Below, piece by piece: positions 33,752 to 43,212 of a stretch of DNA of 64,000 nucleotides; the stretch's first letter is position 1, and each line of letters begins with the position of its first letter. The stretch covers positions 62,001 through 126,000 of the forward strand of contig SDWH01000006.1 in the NCBI GenBank assembly GCA_019550975.1, in the 5' to 3' direction. The stretch comes from Bacteroidales bacterium SW299 (GTDB lineage Bacteria > Bacteroidota > Bacteroidia > Bacteroidales > Bacteroidaceae). A program made the translations under genes and the position numbers. The notes under the pieces were generated by a model. It saw only the letters and a program-made list of their open reading frames with translations. It was not told the DNA's origin and ran no database searches.

Positions 33752-36700
33752 CTACAATTTCTGGTCGGAAATCAGGCGTACGATGCGTGTCTTGCTCTGC
33801 GCGCCCTTGGTGAGCAGATACACGTGCTTATAGGCATCCCTGTTCAGTTCGGTAGGCGAACCGTTGATGAGGATGATGTTCCGGTCGTTGGCAAATCTCA
33901 GGATACCGTTCACGTTGTTCGGATGCAGTTTTCCGATTTCATCCATCATGCAGTGCAGCTTGAAGTCCTTGAACTTTCTCGATGCGCTTTCCTTGAACAC
34001 GTTCAGGAGCATGATGTTGATCATTGCCTTCACCAGAATGTCCGTTCCTTCCGATCCCACATTCGACAGTTTCTCTACAAACCCTGTGTCATTGTCGTTC
34101 TCGATGATGCGGAAGCGCAGCTCGAACGAATCATACAGGCGGACGGAATCATACCGGCAGGCATGGATCTCTTTGATGAAATCGCGGAGCAGGGCGATGG
34201 CTTCCTGCTTCACCAGCTGTTCGTTCTCGGACGAAAACAGGTTGGTGCCGGGCATCAGGTCGTAGGCATGCTCCGAATAGTATTTGTGGATCGCTCTGAG
34301 GCTGTTCACAACCCGGTTGCTGCTTTCTTCCACTTTCATCTCGATGCACTGGATGACACCTACAAAGTTGCAGGTCTGGAAACCCTTGTTCACCATGCCG
34401 ATCAGATGCTGGATGTCATCTTCCGAAGCTGTGAGCATCGAAGCGTCCATGCTGATCCGCTTGAAGATGTCCGAGTGTTCGTTGTTGATGCGCCGCACGA
34501 ACTCGCTGATCTTGTTCTCTTCCACAAAATCATAAAGCTCGTCGGCAAAGCGCACATATTCCCAGTCGTCGGTAAATTTGGTCTGGAACTTGAACGTATT
34601 GTCTTCGTCAAAATGTCCGGTAAAGAGATTCACCTCCTTGCGCAAACGGTTCTGCAGCACAAGATACTGGTTGTCTGCGCGGTTCAGTTCGGCGATCAGC
34701 TCTGTGCATGACTTCTGGGGTACGGCCGTGCTTCCCGGATAACGGCTGTCTTCGCTGAAAATATCCTGATGCGCCTTGAACCAGTCGTATGCGGGGATTT
34801 TGCCGAAAGCCTCCTGGTCGGCAAGCAGACGCGCCTCTTCCTGTTCGGCCGCTTGCGCCTCTTTGTCCAGCCGGTCTATATCTTCCTGAAGCGATGCCGT
34901 TTCCTTTTTCAGATTTTCTTTCTCCAGGTGAAGCTCCTGCTTCTGCGCGTCCCGCCTGCGCTTCCATTCCGGAATGTTGTCGATCAGGTCGCGCTTGTCT
35001 TTCCGGTATTCGATGATGAGCGCGGCATGGTCTTTGATGAAAAGCAGTTCCCGGTCGATGTCCTGCAGCTGCCCCGCTATCTGCTGGAGGCGTTCCGTAT
35101 CAGCCCCCTGCGAATGGAGTTCCTGCTTCATTTGCGACTCGTATTCCGCCTTCTCCGCGCTGATGCGCCTCTTTTCATCTTCGTCCTCCTTTTTGACCGA
35201 CTCCGCGAGCCGCTGCTTTTCACCGGCGATGCGCTGCTGAAGCGCGTTCCATTCCTGCTTCAGCCGGTTAAGCTCCCTGCTCTTTTCTTCGTTCAGTCCT
35301 CCCAGCTTTTCGTCGATCCGCTTCAATTCTGCCGCCAGTCCCGTCTTTTTCTGCTGCAGAGCCTCCAGTTTCTTTCCGCATTCGGCCTCTGCCTTTTTCT
35401 TCCATTCCTCCAGGTCAAGCATATCCTGCTGGTACTGCTGTTCCAGTTTCTCAATCTCATATTCCTGAAGGCTGATGATGTCTTTCTGTTCCTTGATTCT
35501 GGGCTGGTACTTAGCCTTCAACTGGTCGGCCAGCATTTCTTTTTCCTCTTGCAGACGACCGACGGCAGAAGCTATTTCCTTGAGCCTGCATTCGCCCGCT
35601 TCTTTTTCCGCCTGATAATCGTTGATCGACTTGATGTGCCTGTCTACAGCGTCAAGCGCGAGATTGATGCCGTAGAATGAGTTCCCGCCGTCTGCCGCCA
35701 GTTGCGGAGCCAAATCAGTCTGCCAGAGGATGGATTCGTCGCAAAGTTTCCCGATGTTGTCCTCCCATCCTTTCTTATGCTCCTTGAGCCATCCCTGCAG
35801 CGTGCGTTTGCTGTTCTTCAGAAACACCTCAAGCTCGTCCACTCTCGGGCGCAGGCTATGCTGCTCGGCCTGGAGGCGCATCATCTCCTCGTCTTTCTCC
35901 TTCAGCCCTTTCTGCAGCTCCTCTTCCCACTGCAAGGTAAGCTCCTTGATGACCAGCTGAGAATTTTCAATGCGGTTGCGCTTGCTCGCATGAAGCCCCG
36001 TGTACGACTGGATGCGGTGTTTCAGCTCTTCCTGCTCTTTTTCGAAGTAGCGTTCCTTCCTGCACAATTCCATCTGATAGTTCAGGGCAGTCAGTTCATT
36101 CTGTCCGGCGCTCTTTTCGGGATGCAGCTGGAGCGAAAGCTCCTCGAATTTCTGGTATACCGCTTCCGTATCCGCCTCATATTGGCGGCGTGCCTCTTCG
36201 ATCCGCCTGTTGCTGTCGTTGTTCAGTTCTTCGATCTGCCTGATTTTCGCCTCGTGAATCTTGTTCCACTGCTGGTCGAGGTTTTGAACGAGCGACTTGT
36301 ATTTGGTTGATATTTCCGTATAATGCGAAGTCAGTATGCGCTGTTCTTCGGTGAGTCCCTGCCTCCGGTTTTTCCATTCATCCTTTCTTGCCGAACGTTC
36401 GATGACCGATCCGATCTGCTGGACTGCGTATTCTTCCTCCTTTTTCACCGCCTTCTGCAATTCGTTGTTCAGCACGGCAAGTTCTTCCTGCATCTTGTCG
36501 CAACGCTGGCGCGACTGTTCCTGGAGCATTGTCCGGCGTGCGATGAATCCGTTCCGTTCGGTTTCGGCCTTCCGCTTCTTTTCCGTCCATTGCGGCAGTG
36601 CCTCCACCGCATTGCGATGAGCTGCGGCAAGTTCGCGGCATCCTTGTGCCAGGGCAGCTTGCTGGCGCGACACCTGACGTGAAAGAGAAGTGATTTCTTT

Positions 36701-37435
36701 CACCAGTTTCTGCGTTTCGCGTTTCTGGAATTCTTCCACATCATGCAGCCGCGTTTCAAAATTCTTCAGATGCTCCTTGTACGTGTTCAGGTCGATGGCC
36801 GTTTCGTCTTCGTTAATCGAAGAAATGATGGTCTTCTTGATGAACTCCGCATCCAGTTTGGAGTTGAGAAACACATTCTGTATGGTGCGGGGAATATTCT
36901 GATACTGCCTGCTTTCCATCAGCGCATAACGGTCCATTTCGGGGTCGCTTCCGTTTCCGTACAGAATGTTCCTGTATTCATCGTACGTGTAGATGATGCG
37001 CGAATAGTCCACTTCAGCCTGATCGAGGGCGGCACGGATACGGTCGGTTCCGCTGTATGCCGTCCGGTTCTCATCGATAAAGAACTCCTTGCGGTACGGA
37101 GAGTCGATGAAGCGGTAGCAGACCCTTCCCATTGACTTGAAGCTGAGAATGCAGAAGAAGCCATGCTCTGTGGCCACCTCATACACGATATACGAGTTTG
37201 AATAAGGGAAATAGTATTCCGTATAGCTCTGCTTCTCCACCGGGATTCCCAGCTTCTGCGTGTCGGCGTTATAGAAAAAAAGGATGGCCCGCAGAACTGT
37301 ACTCTTGCCCACGCCCTGCGTTCCGATGAAATGCACGTTGCCGTCCAGATAGATATCGTCGGCATACGGTATGTTTGCGCTGTTTATAAATATGATTCTA
37401 TTCAGGTTTCTCATTGTCTTCTTCTGTGTCATCAT
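33752..37435 (-). CDS. mksB: MksB-like SMC ATPase of a condensin-type complex
   Basis: The 1227-residue protein has an N-terminal ATPase half with Walker A GTQGVGKST (38-46) and about 700 residues of heptad-rich coiled coil. The C-terminal half has the signature SNVGSEGTD followed by a hydrophobic Walker B strand and MMDEIGKLHPNN. This is the MukB/MksB/JetC layout. With MksE and MksF it should form a DNA-loop-extruding complex. Stop and start overlap: mksE ends at 37398, inside the first codons here. An internal ATG at 37414 would give MRNLNRIIF, the likelier functional start; the ATG at 37435 is the upstream alternative. No Toprim-type MksG/JetD gene follows. Confidence 0.85.
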   Translation of the reverse strand: MMTQKKTMRNLNRIIFINSANIPYADDIYLDGNVHFIGTQGVGKSTVLRAILFFYNADTQKLGIPVEKQSYTEYYFPYSNSYIVYEVATEHGFFCILSFKSMGRVCYRFIDSPYRKEFFIDENRTAYSGTDRIRAALDQAEVDYSRIIYTYDEYRNILYGNGSDPEMDRYALMESRQYQNIPRTIQNVFLNSKLDAEFIKKTIISSINEDETAIDLNTYKEHLKNFETRLHDVEEFQKRETQKLVKEITSLSRQVSRQQAALAQGCRELAAAHRNAVEALPQWTEKKRKAETERNGFIARRTMLQEQSRQRCDKMQEELAVLNNELQKAVKKEEEYAVQQIGSVIERSARKDEWKNRRQGLTEEQRILTSHYTEISTKYKSLVQNLDQQWNKIHEAKIRQIEELNNDSNRRIEEARRQYEADTEAVYQKFEELSLQLHPEKSAGQNELTALNYQMELCRKERYFEKEQEELKHRIQSYTGLHASKRNRIENSQLVIKELTLQWEEELQKGLKEKDEEMMRLQAEQHSLRPRVDELEVFLKNSKRTLQGWLKEHKKGWEDNIGKLCDESILWQTDLAPQLAADGGNSFYGINLALDAVDRHIKSINDYQAEKEAGECRLKEIASAVGRLQEEKEMLADQLKAKYQPRIKEQKDIISLQEYEIEKLEQQYQQDMLDLEEWKKKAEAECGKKLEALQQKKTGLAAELKRIDEKLGGLNEEKSRELNRLKQEWNALQQRIAGEKQRLAESVKKEDEDEKRRISAEKAEYESQMKQELHSQGADTERLQQIAGQLQDIDRELLFIKDHAALIIEYRKDKRDLIDNIPEWKRRRDAQKQELHLEKENLKKETASLQEDIDRLDKEAQAAEQEEARLLADQEAFGKIPAYDWFKAHQDIFSEDSRYPGSTAVPQKSCTELIAELNRADNQYLVLQNRLRKEVNLFTGHFDEDNTFKFQTKFTDDWEYVRFADELYDFVEENKISEFVRRINNEHSDIFKRISMDASMLTASEDDIQHLIGMVNKGFQTCNFVGVIQCIEMKVEESSNRVVNSLRAIHKYYSEHAYDLMPGTNLFSSENEQLVKQEAIALLRDFIKEIHACRYDSVRLYDSFELRFRIIENDNDTGFVEKLSNVGSEGTDILVKAMINIMLLNVFKESASRKFKDFKLHCMMDEIGKLHPNNVNGILRFANDRNIILINGSPTELNRDAYKHVYLLTKGAQSKTRIVRLISDQKL

Positions 37436-37985
37436 AAATTTGAATGCTTTCTATCAGTCGCTCCAGGTAGTGCCACGAGCTCAGCACCTTGTAAGTGTTG
37501 TTCTTCTCGTTTTCCAGTTCGATGAACGATTCCTTGACAAGCAGGCGGATTATGTTGTCGAGCACCTCCTTCCGCACATCTCTGTCAGAGAAATGCTTTC
37601 TCATGCCGTCGAGCTTGTTCTGCAGCGTGGCGTTGATGTTTGCCTCCACCAGAATCTGTTCGGGCTGGAAGCGGAACCCCGCGCCGAACGTTTCATCATA
37701 GGTCTTGAAAAGGTCGAGCACATCAATCCAATAGTAAGCCCTCAGAATTTTCTGTTCGAGCGTAGCCCTCGGCTCCGTGCGTGAGAAATAAAAGTATTCG
37801 TTTCCTCGCTCCAGCGTATAGCCTATCTGAGAGAAGAACAGCGAAAGCGCGTCGTAATCGTCGTCAATCATGTCATACATGTCGCGGACCGACTCGCTGC
37901 AACTGTTCGAGCAGACAAACTGCCCTTTTTGCAGGTAGTCGAAAATGGCGGATGTATGGTCGGGAATTCTAATGTTCAGTTCCAT
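37398..37985 (-). CDS. mksE: MksE-like condensin subunit
   Basis: The 195-residue protein is a helical, winged-helix-type adaptor: SAIFDYLQKGQFVCSN, then ALSLFFSQIGYTLERGNEYFYFSR, and later VRKEVLDNIIRLLVKESFIELENEKN and YKVLSSWHYLERLIESIQIY. This corresponds to the MukE/MksE (JetB-like) subunit by order in the operon and by size. In known systems it bridges the kleisin to DNA and the SMC heads. It starts 30 bases after mksF ends and its 3' end overlaps mksB. Confidence 0.75.
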   Translation of the reverse strand: MELNIRIPDHTSAIFDYLQKGQFVCSNSCSESVRDMYDMIDDDYDALSLFFSQIGYTLERGNEYFYFSRTEPRATLEQKILRAYYWIDVLDLFKTYDETFGAGFRFQPEQILVEANINATLQNKLDGMRKHFSDRDVRKEVLDNIIRLLVKESFIELENEKNNTYKVLSSWHYLERLIESIQIYDDTEEDNEKPE

Positions 37986-38015
37986 TGATGTTGTTTGAAT
38001 AAGTCGATATAAAGA

Positions 38016-39245
38016 TTATGCCGGATATACTTTGGCATATTCGTATTCTTTGTACACGCCGTACCGGTCGGTAATGCGCAACTGGTTTTCGTAGAGCGAA
38101 ACGATCTGGCAGAACAGCGTCGTGCGTTCCCGGTCGTCCACTTCACGCGGAAAAGAATAACGCATGAGGAAAGAGAACAAATCCTCGGGATCTTTCTCCG
38201 GATGATTCCATAAAGCCTGTGCTTGCGCCTGGATATAACAGCCTGCCGTTTCATCGAGATCGATGGCTTCCTGATAGACGGCGGCGGCCTCCATATCTTC
38301 TTCGCTGAAAGCTCCCGCTTCGTTGCTGCGTGCGGTTTCACGGTATTGCAGGTTCTTCAGCACCTTCAGAATCACCGGGCGTGCCTCGTCGCCGCTCAAA
38401 TATCCGAGCGAGAGCTTGAACGAAGACGGCGGATTGCCTTCCAGCAGCACCGAATGTTCCCGTTCCACCACCTCTGTAAGGTTGCTTTTGGCGCGAAGTT
38501 CGAACGTGTCGTGCAGGTATTTCACCTTTCTGATCTTTTCTACCAGAATCACCTGGCTCTTTATCTGGTTGAGGTAGTTGATGATGTCCTGCTGCGCCCG
38601 TATCAGGCTGTGAGCCGAAAGCTGCAGTTCGCTTCTCAGTTCGAGCAGGATGCGTTTCAGCTCCTCGTCCGTGGCCTCCTGAAAGAATTTCCTTTCATCG
38701 TGCAGGATCAGGTTTTCGGTCGTGTCGATGAGCCGCTGTATGTTGATCCGCTTCTTGTCGAGGTTTTCCAGCTTTGCGATTTTTATCTGGTATGTGGGCT
38801 CGTGTTTGAACGCGTGGTCTATGCTGGTCTGCAGGTTCATGATGTTCCGGATTGTAGTGCGTGCGATTTTCCGGAACGTTATCTTGATATTCCGCACGTA
38901 GCTTTCCTTCCGGGAAGGAATCCGCTCCTTGGCGTAATAGTCCATCAGCTCGTGCAGGTATTCGATGTTCTCGTCGATAACCGCCGTATTGATTTCCTCG
39001 TTCGCTTCTAGCAGCAATTCAAAAAAGTCCATGAACCGTGCGTCCAGTTCCACGAAGTTTCCGTTCTGCCGTATCACCTCTTTTTCAAGAAGCAGCTTCA
39101 GCCGGTTTTCGTCGTCTTTCAGGAGTGCCAGCGCATCGGAATAGCGGAAAGATAAGGTTTTCCGTTTCTCGAACATTTCGGTAAGCAGCGTCCTGGATGC
39201 GGCGACGGTATTGATTATTTCGTGTATGGATCGGAATATGTACAT
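38016..39245 (-). CDS. mksF: MksF-like kleisin subunit
   Basis: The 409-residue, mainly helical protein starts MYIFRSIHEIINTVAASRTL. A winged-helix region (YSDALALLKDDENRLKLLLEKEVI) is followed by long helices (FRKIARTTIRNIMNLQTSID; ERKFFQEATDEELKRILLEL) and a C-terminal block LSLGYLSGDEARPVILKVLK. It is first in the operon and has the position and size of MukF/MksF/JetA. In other systems this subunit links the two SMC heads. No close motif decides between the MksF and JetA names; the choice follows the missing nuclease gene. Confidence 0.75.
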   Translation of the reverse strand: MYIFRSIHEIINTVAASRTLLTEMFEKRKTLSFRYSDALALLKDDENRLKLLLEKEVIRQNGNFVELDARFMDFFELLLEANEEINTAVIDENIEYLHELMDYYAKERIPSRKESYVRNIKITFRKIARTTIRNIMNLQTSIDHAFKHEPTYQIKIAKLENLDKKRINIQRLIDTTENLILHDERKFFQEATDEELKRILLELRSELQLSAHSLIRAQQDIINYLNQIKSQVILVEKIRKVKYLHDTFELRAKSNLTEVVEREHSVLLEGNPPSSFKLSLGYLSGDEARPVILKVLKNLQYRETARSNEAGAFSEEDMEAAAVYQEAIDLDETAGCYIQAQAQALWNHPEKDPEDLFSFLMRYSFPREVDDRERTTLFCQIVSLYENQLRITDRYGVYKEYEYAKVYPA

Positions 39246-39269
39246 TGTTCAGTTTTTGGAAAAGTGGGG

Positions 39270-39277
39270 CAAAGTTA
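39270..39277 (-). promoter_or_regulatory. -7 box for the mksFEB operon
   Basis: On the minus strand this reads TAACTTTG, 24 bases before the mksF ATG. The -33 element is not clear. Confidence 0.5.
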
Positions 39278-39423
39278 TAAAAACTTTTTGAGATTATCCA
39301 CCTCCGGGCGCAGGATGCCGAATGACTTCGGCTTTCAGTCGGCAGGGCATTTTTACCGGCAGACACGGATGGATTCTGCATTTTTTTTCGTATCTTTCGA
39401 AACAACTCAAATAAGATAGACTT

Positions 39424-40095
39424 ATGAACGTTTATGCAGACTTTATCCTCCGCCTGTTTGTGGCAGGAGTAATGGGAGTTCTGATCGGACTTGAACGTGA
39501 GTACCGCGCCAAGGAAGCGGGCTACCGCACGCACTTTCTGGTGGCCTTGGGAAGTGCGCTGATGATGATCGTTTCGCAGTACGGATTTGCCGACGTGCTC
39601 GAAAAGGATCTGGTGCGCCTGGATCCGAGCCGCATCGCCGCGCAAGTGGTGAGCGGAATCGGCTTTATCGGGGCAGGAACGATCATACTGCTTCAGAAAC
39701 AGATCGTCAGGGGACTGACCACGGCGGCGGGCATATGGGCCACGGCAGGCATCGGCCTTGCGATCGGAGCCGGCATGTATGAAATCGGAGTGGCGGCCAC
39801 CGTGCTCGCGTTGATTGGTCTGGAAGTGCTGAGCAGGTGTTTCAAGAGCCTCGGCATGCGCAACATGATCGTGGAATTCATTGCAGACAATGAAGATGTG
39901 GTAAAGCAGGTGTCGTCTGACTTCAGCAGAAAGAACTTCCGCATCTCATCGTATGAAATGGAAAAAGTGGTGGAAAACGGAAAGATGAAGTATAGCGTAA
40001 CGCTTGTCATAAAAGCCAAGCAACTGGATGAAGAAGGGCTGCTGCTCCTTCTCCTCCATGACTTCCCCGGAGTCACGGTGAAGAAAATCATCTGA
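39424..40095 (+). CDS. MgtC/SapB family inner-membrane protein
   Basis: The 223-residue protein has four N-terminal membrane segments with the family motif GLEREYRAKEAGYRTHFLVALGSALMMIVS, then GIGFIGAGTIILLQKQIVRGLTTAAGIWATAGIGLAIGAG. The soluble C-terminal part resembles an ACT-like regulatory domain (EFIADNEDVVKQVSSDF...). MgtC proteins are linked to Mg2+ shortage and to inhibition of ATP synthase or PhoR in other bacteria; the target here is unknown. A weak TATCTTTC box lies 26 bases upstream. Confidence 0.9.
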   Translation: MNVYADFILRLFVAGVMGVLIGLEREYRAKEAGYRTHFLVALGSALMMIVSQYGFADVLEKDLVRLDPSRIAAQVVSGIGFIGAGTIILLQKQIVRGLTTAAGIWATAGIGLAIGAGMYEIGVAATVLALIGLEVLSRCFKSLGMRNMIVEFIADNEDVVKQVSSDFSRKNFRISSYEMEKVVENGKMKYSVTLVIKAKQLDEEGLLLLLLHDFPGVTVKKII

Positions 40096-40102
40096 AACAA
40101 CA

Positions 40103-40156
40103 AAAAGAAAAGGGTATGCCCGAAGCCCTTCCCCCCGGCCGGCATACCCTTTTTAT
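40103..40156. terminator. Bidirectional terminator
   Basis: A 12-bp perfect stem (40109-40120 with 40141-40152), with A and T runs on both sides, lies between the convergent mgtC-like and winged-helix genes. Confidence 0.75.
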
Positions 40157-40378
40157 TTAGCCGATATAGACATTTACGTGAAGGAATAGTCTGTCGTGAC
40201 CGTTGTCAATGTCGAAGTCTATTTTGTCTTCGCGTGCAAGCCAGCCGATGGCGGCATTCAAGTCTCTGTCGGATAATCCGGAAGCATCCTTCAGCTTCTC
40301 ATAGTCCCAATGTGCATTGTCGGAAAGGAGCTTCCATACAATGCCTGCATTTTCTCCGATTTGATTCTTGTTCATCAT
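40157..40378 (-). CDS. Small winged-helix protein
   Basis: A 73-residue protein read from MMNKNQIGENAGIVWKLLSDN. It has a clear winged-helix pattern: YEKLKDASGLSDRDLNAAIGWLAREDKIDFD, where the second helix is the recognition helix. Small proteins of this type occur widely in Bacteroidota and are usually annotated as winged-helix DNA-binding or MarR-like, with unknown function. Two adjacent ATG codons (40378, 40375) could start it. Confidence 0.65.
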   Translation of the reverse strand: MMNKNQIGENAGIVWKLLSDNAHWDYEKLKDASGLSDRDLNAAIGWLAREDKIDFDIDNGHDRLFLHVNVYIG

Positions 40379-40672
40379 AGATTGAAAATTTTGTAGTTTG
40401 TTGTAATTTGTTATTGACATAGCGAAAATAAAAACAATTTTCCATTATTGCAAGGATTTGAATAATTATTTAGAAATAGAATTTGCCATATCATACATTT
40501 GGGACATTATATGTTTGAAATAGACTAATCCCGCGTCGTTGCCGAAACATGTCTGCAACATGGAATCCTGAAAGTGAGCCTTCATCCCGTGGTGTATTCA
40601 TTATCCGCCGGATTTTTGGCCGGGTCGCCTCGTTTTTGCATGAGATTAGGCTTTTATTCCATTTTTTTCTTA

Positions 40673-40680
40673 TAACTTTG
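40673..40680 (+). promoter_or_regulatory. -7 box for the map-tsaD-cinA operon
   Basis: TAACTTTG, 22 bases before the map start. The -33 element is not clear. Confidence 0.5.
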
Positions 40681-40702
40681 CATGACCATTTGATAGAAAT
40701 GT

Positions 40703-41557
40703 ATGAGAAAAAGCAAGATAAACTGGAGGGTTCCCAAAGGAGCCGAGCTCACCGAACTTGACAAGAAAGTGCTGTCGTTTCAGAATAAAGGACACCTTGT
40801 GCCGTCGCGTGAGTTGATCAAGACGCCCGAACAGATTGAGGGCATACGGAGAAGCGGCGTGATAAACACGGCCGTTCTTGATCTGGTAGAGAAAGAAATA
40901 CACGCAGGCATGAGCACGGCTGAGATTGACAAGCTCGTGTACGATTATACGGTGAGCCACGGAGCCATCCCGGCATGTCTGGGCTACGAAGGCTTTCCGA
41001 AGAGCTGCTGCACTTCAATCAACGAAGTGGTGTGCCACGGAATACCGAACGACGAGGAGATTCTGGAGGAAGGCGACATCATCAATGTTGACTGCACGAC
41101 GATTCTTGACGGGTATTATGCCGATGCTTCGCGCATGTTCATTATCGGAAAAACAACTCCCGAGAAAGAAAAGCTGGTAAAGGTGGCTAAGGAATGCCTG
41201 GAAATAGGGATGGAGGCTGCCAAGCCTTTCTCGTTTGTCGGCGATTTGGGGCATGCGATTGAAAAGCATGCGAAGAAAAACGGATTTTCAGTGGTGCGCG
41301 ACCTGTGCGGACATGGGGTCGGACTTGAGTTTCACGAAGAACCAGACGTTGAGCACTACGGGAAGAAAGGCACCGGCATGCTGCTTGTTCCAGGCATGGT
41401 GTTCACGATCGAGCCGATGATCAACATGGGCACGTGGGAGGTGTTCATTGATGAAGAAGACGGCTGGACTGTGGTGACGGAAGACGAACTGCCTTCCGCG
41501 CAATGGGAACATACTTTTGTGATGACGGAAAATGGTGTTGAAATCTTGACATATTAA
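40703..41557 (+). CDS. map: Methionine aminopeptidase, type I
   Basis: The 284-residue enzyme has metal ligands in the family order: NVDCTTILDGYYADASRMF (two Asp), GHGVGLEFHEEP (His), FTIEPM (Glu) and WEHTF (Glu). It removes the initiator methionine from new proteins. About 35 residues precede the peptidase domain (KSKINWRVPKGAELTELDKK), more than in E. coli Map. It starts an operon with tsaD, five bases after its stop codon. Confidence 0.94.
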   Translation: MRKSKINWRVPKGAELTELDKKVLSFQNKGHLVPSRELIKTPEQIEGIRRSGVINTAVLDLVEKEIHAGMSTAEIDKLVYDYTVSHGAIPACLGYEGFPKSCCTSINEVVCHGIPNDEEILEEGDIINVDCTTILDGYYADASRMFIIGKTTPEKEKLVKVAKECLEIGMEAAKPFSFVGDLGHAIEKHAKKNGFSVVRDLCGHGVGLEFHEEPDVEHYGKKGTGMLLVPGMVFTIEPMINMGTWEVFIDEEDGWTVVTEDELPSAQWEHTFVMTENGVEILTY

Positions 41558-41562
41558 AAACA

Positions 41563-42585
41563 ATGAGCATTATAATATTAGGTATAGAATCATCGTGCGA
41601 CGACACTTCGGCTGCAGTCATCAAAGACGGCGTATTGCTGTCGAGCGTCATAGCCAGCCAGGCGGTGCATGAATCATATGGGGGCGTAGTGCCCGAACTT
41701 GCTTCGCGCGCGCACCAGCAGAACATCGTGCCGGTTGTGCACGAGGCGCTGAAGCGTGCAGGGGTGGCAAAGGAAGAACTCAGCGCCGTAGCATTTACCA
41801 GAGGTCCCGGACTGATGGGCTCTCTGCTCGTCGGCGTTTCGTTCGCCAAAGGATTTTCGCGGGCATTGGGTATTCCGATGATCGAAGTCAACCACCTGCA
41901 AGGGCATGTCTTGGCACATTTCATAAAGGAAAAGGACGAAGAACCTCATCAGCCGGAATTTCCTTTCATCTGCCTGCTCGTGTCGGGGGGCAACTCGCAA
42001 ATCATCCGCGTGAATGCGTACAACGACATGCAGGTGCTCGGCCAGACCATCGACGACGCAGCAGGAGAAGCAATCGACAAATGCTCGAAGGTGATGGGGC
42101 TTGGCTATCCCGGCGGGCCGATTATCGACAGACTGGCGCGCCAGGGAAATCCGGAAGCGTTTGCATTCAGCAAACCGCACATACCGGGGTATGACTATAG
42201 CTTCAGCGGCCTGAAAACCTCGTTTCTTTATTCGCTGCGTGAATGGGTGAAAGAAGATCCCGACTTTGTGGAACATCACAAGACCGACCTTGCCGCATCG
42301 CTGGAAAAGACCATTGTCGACATTCTTATGGACAAGCTCCGCAAAGTTGTGAAAGACACGGGTATCAAGGAGGTGGCCGTGGCAGGAGGAGTGTCGGCCA
42401 ACAACGGGCTGCGCAACGCGTTCCGTACCCATGCCGAAAAATATGGCTGGAACATTTTCATCCCGAAGTTCGGATATACCACCGACAATGCGGCAATGAT
42501 TGCCATAACCGGCTATTTCAAGTATCAGGACAAGGAATTTTGCCCGATAGACGCACCTGCATACTCGCGGGTGACAATAAAGTAA
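41563..42585 (+). CDS. tsaD: tRNA threonylcarbamoyladenosine transferase TsaD
   Basis: The 340-residue protein contains GIESSCDDTSAAV at the N-terminus, the Fe-binding HLQGHVLAH motif, the ASKH fold phosphate loops (LLVSGGNSQI and VAVAGGVSANN) and PKFGYTTDNAAMIA. With TsaB and TsaE it transfers threonylcarbamoyl to A37 of ANN-decoding tRNAs. It lies between map and cinA in one operon. Confidence 0.97.
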   Translation: MSIIILGIESSCDDTSAAVIKDGVLLSSVIASQAVHESYGGVVPELASRAHQQNIVPVVHEALKRAGVAKEELSAVAFTRGPGLMGSLLVGVSFAKGFSRALGIPMIEVNHLQGHVLAHFIKEKDEEPHQPEFPFICLLVSGGNSQIIRVNAYNDMQVLGQTIDDAAGEAIDKCSKVMGLGYPGGPIIDRLARQGNPEAFAFSKPHIPGYDYSFSGLKTSFLYSLREWVKEDPDFVEHHKTDLAASLEKTIVDILMDKLRKVVKDTGIKEVAVAGGVSANNGLRNAFRTHAEKYGWNIFIPKFGYTTDNAAMIAITGYFKYQDKEFCPIDAPAYSRVTIK

Positions 42586-42607
42586 AACTTATTTAGAACA
42601 TACGTTT

Positions 42608-43108
42608 ATGTCAGTAGAAACCAAAACATTAAGCAAGTTGATCAGTGAATACTTCTGGAAAGAAGGGTTCACGCTGTCTACAGCCGAGAGCTGTACGGCC
42701 GGCAATGTGGCCGCCATCATCACAGCGGTTCCGGGAAGTTCTCGTTTCTATAAAGGCGGGGTGGTGGCTTACGCCAACGAAGTGAAAGAAGAGCTTCTGC
42801 ACGTGAAGAAAGAAACGCTCGAAGCAAAAGGAGCCGTGAGCGAAGAAACTGTAGTCGAAATGGTAAACGGAGCGATGGAAGTGCTTCATACGGATTATGC
42901 CGTAGCCACTTCGGGTGTCGCCGGTCCGGGAGGGGGAACGCCCGACAAACCCGTGGGGACAATTTGGGTGGCCGCCGGAAACAAAGAAAAGGTGTTGACC
43001 GCCAAGCTCACAGACGATGAAGGACGTGACAAAAACATACAGGCTGCAACGGCAAAAACCCTGCAGCTGTTGCTCGAATTGTGTCAAAAGCAAGAAAATG
43101 AGGAGTAA
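42608..43108 (+). CDS. CinA C-terminal domain protein (PncC-like nicotinamide-nucleotide amidase)
   Basis: The 166-residue protein is the stand-alone deamidase domain: LSTAESCTAGNVAAIITAVPGSSRFYKGGVVAYANEVKEELLHV, with the catalytic Ser-Cys region and later TSGVAGPGGGTPDKPVGTIWVA. PncC converts nicotinamide mononucleotide to nicotinate mononucleotide in NAD recycling; the N-terminal MoCF domain of CinA is absent. It ends the map-tsaD operon. Confidence 0.9.
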   Translation: MSVETKTLSKLISEYFWKEGFTLSTAESCTAGNVAAIITAVPGSSRFYKGGVVAYANEVKEELLHVKKETLEAKGAVSEETVVEMVNGAMEVLHTDYAVATSGVAGPGGGTPDKPVGTIWVAAGNKEKVLTAKLTDDEGRDKNIQAATAKTLQLLLELCQKQENEE

Positions 43109-43132
43109 AAGTGTATTTTGTTTGCAAAATAC

Positions 43133-43163
43133 TTGTGTATGTCAATTTAAATGGCTTACTTTG
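43133..43163 (+). promoter_or_regulatory. Promoter for the rpmB-rpmG operon
   Basis: TTG (43133-43135) and TTACTTTG (43156-43163), a one-base variant of the TAnnTTTG box, are 20 bases apart; the rpmB ATG follows 49 bases later. Confidence 0.5.
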
Positions 43164-43212
43164 CACTCCGTTTTAAGGAACCATGAAATAAAACTATAAA
43201 AACTAGATAGAA

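Noticed and set aside
33584-34711. Long plus-strand open frame over the 21-bp repeats and the mksB 3' end
   Set aside because: It is antisense to mksB and its first part only translates the repeat units.
33752-39245. Complete Wadjet (JetABCD) defence system
   Set aside because: Three subunits are present, but no Toprim nuclease (JetD/MksG) gene lies in or beside the operon.
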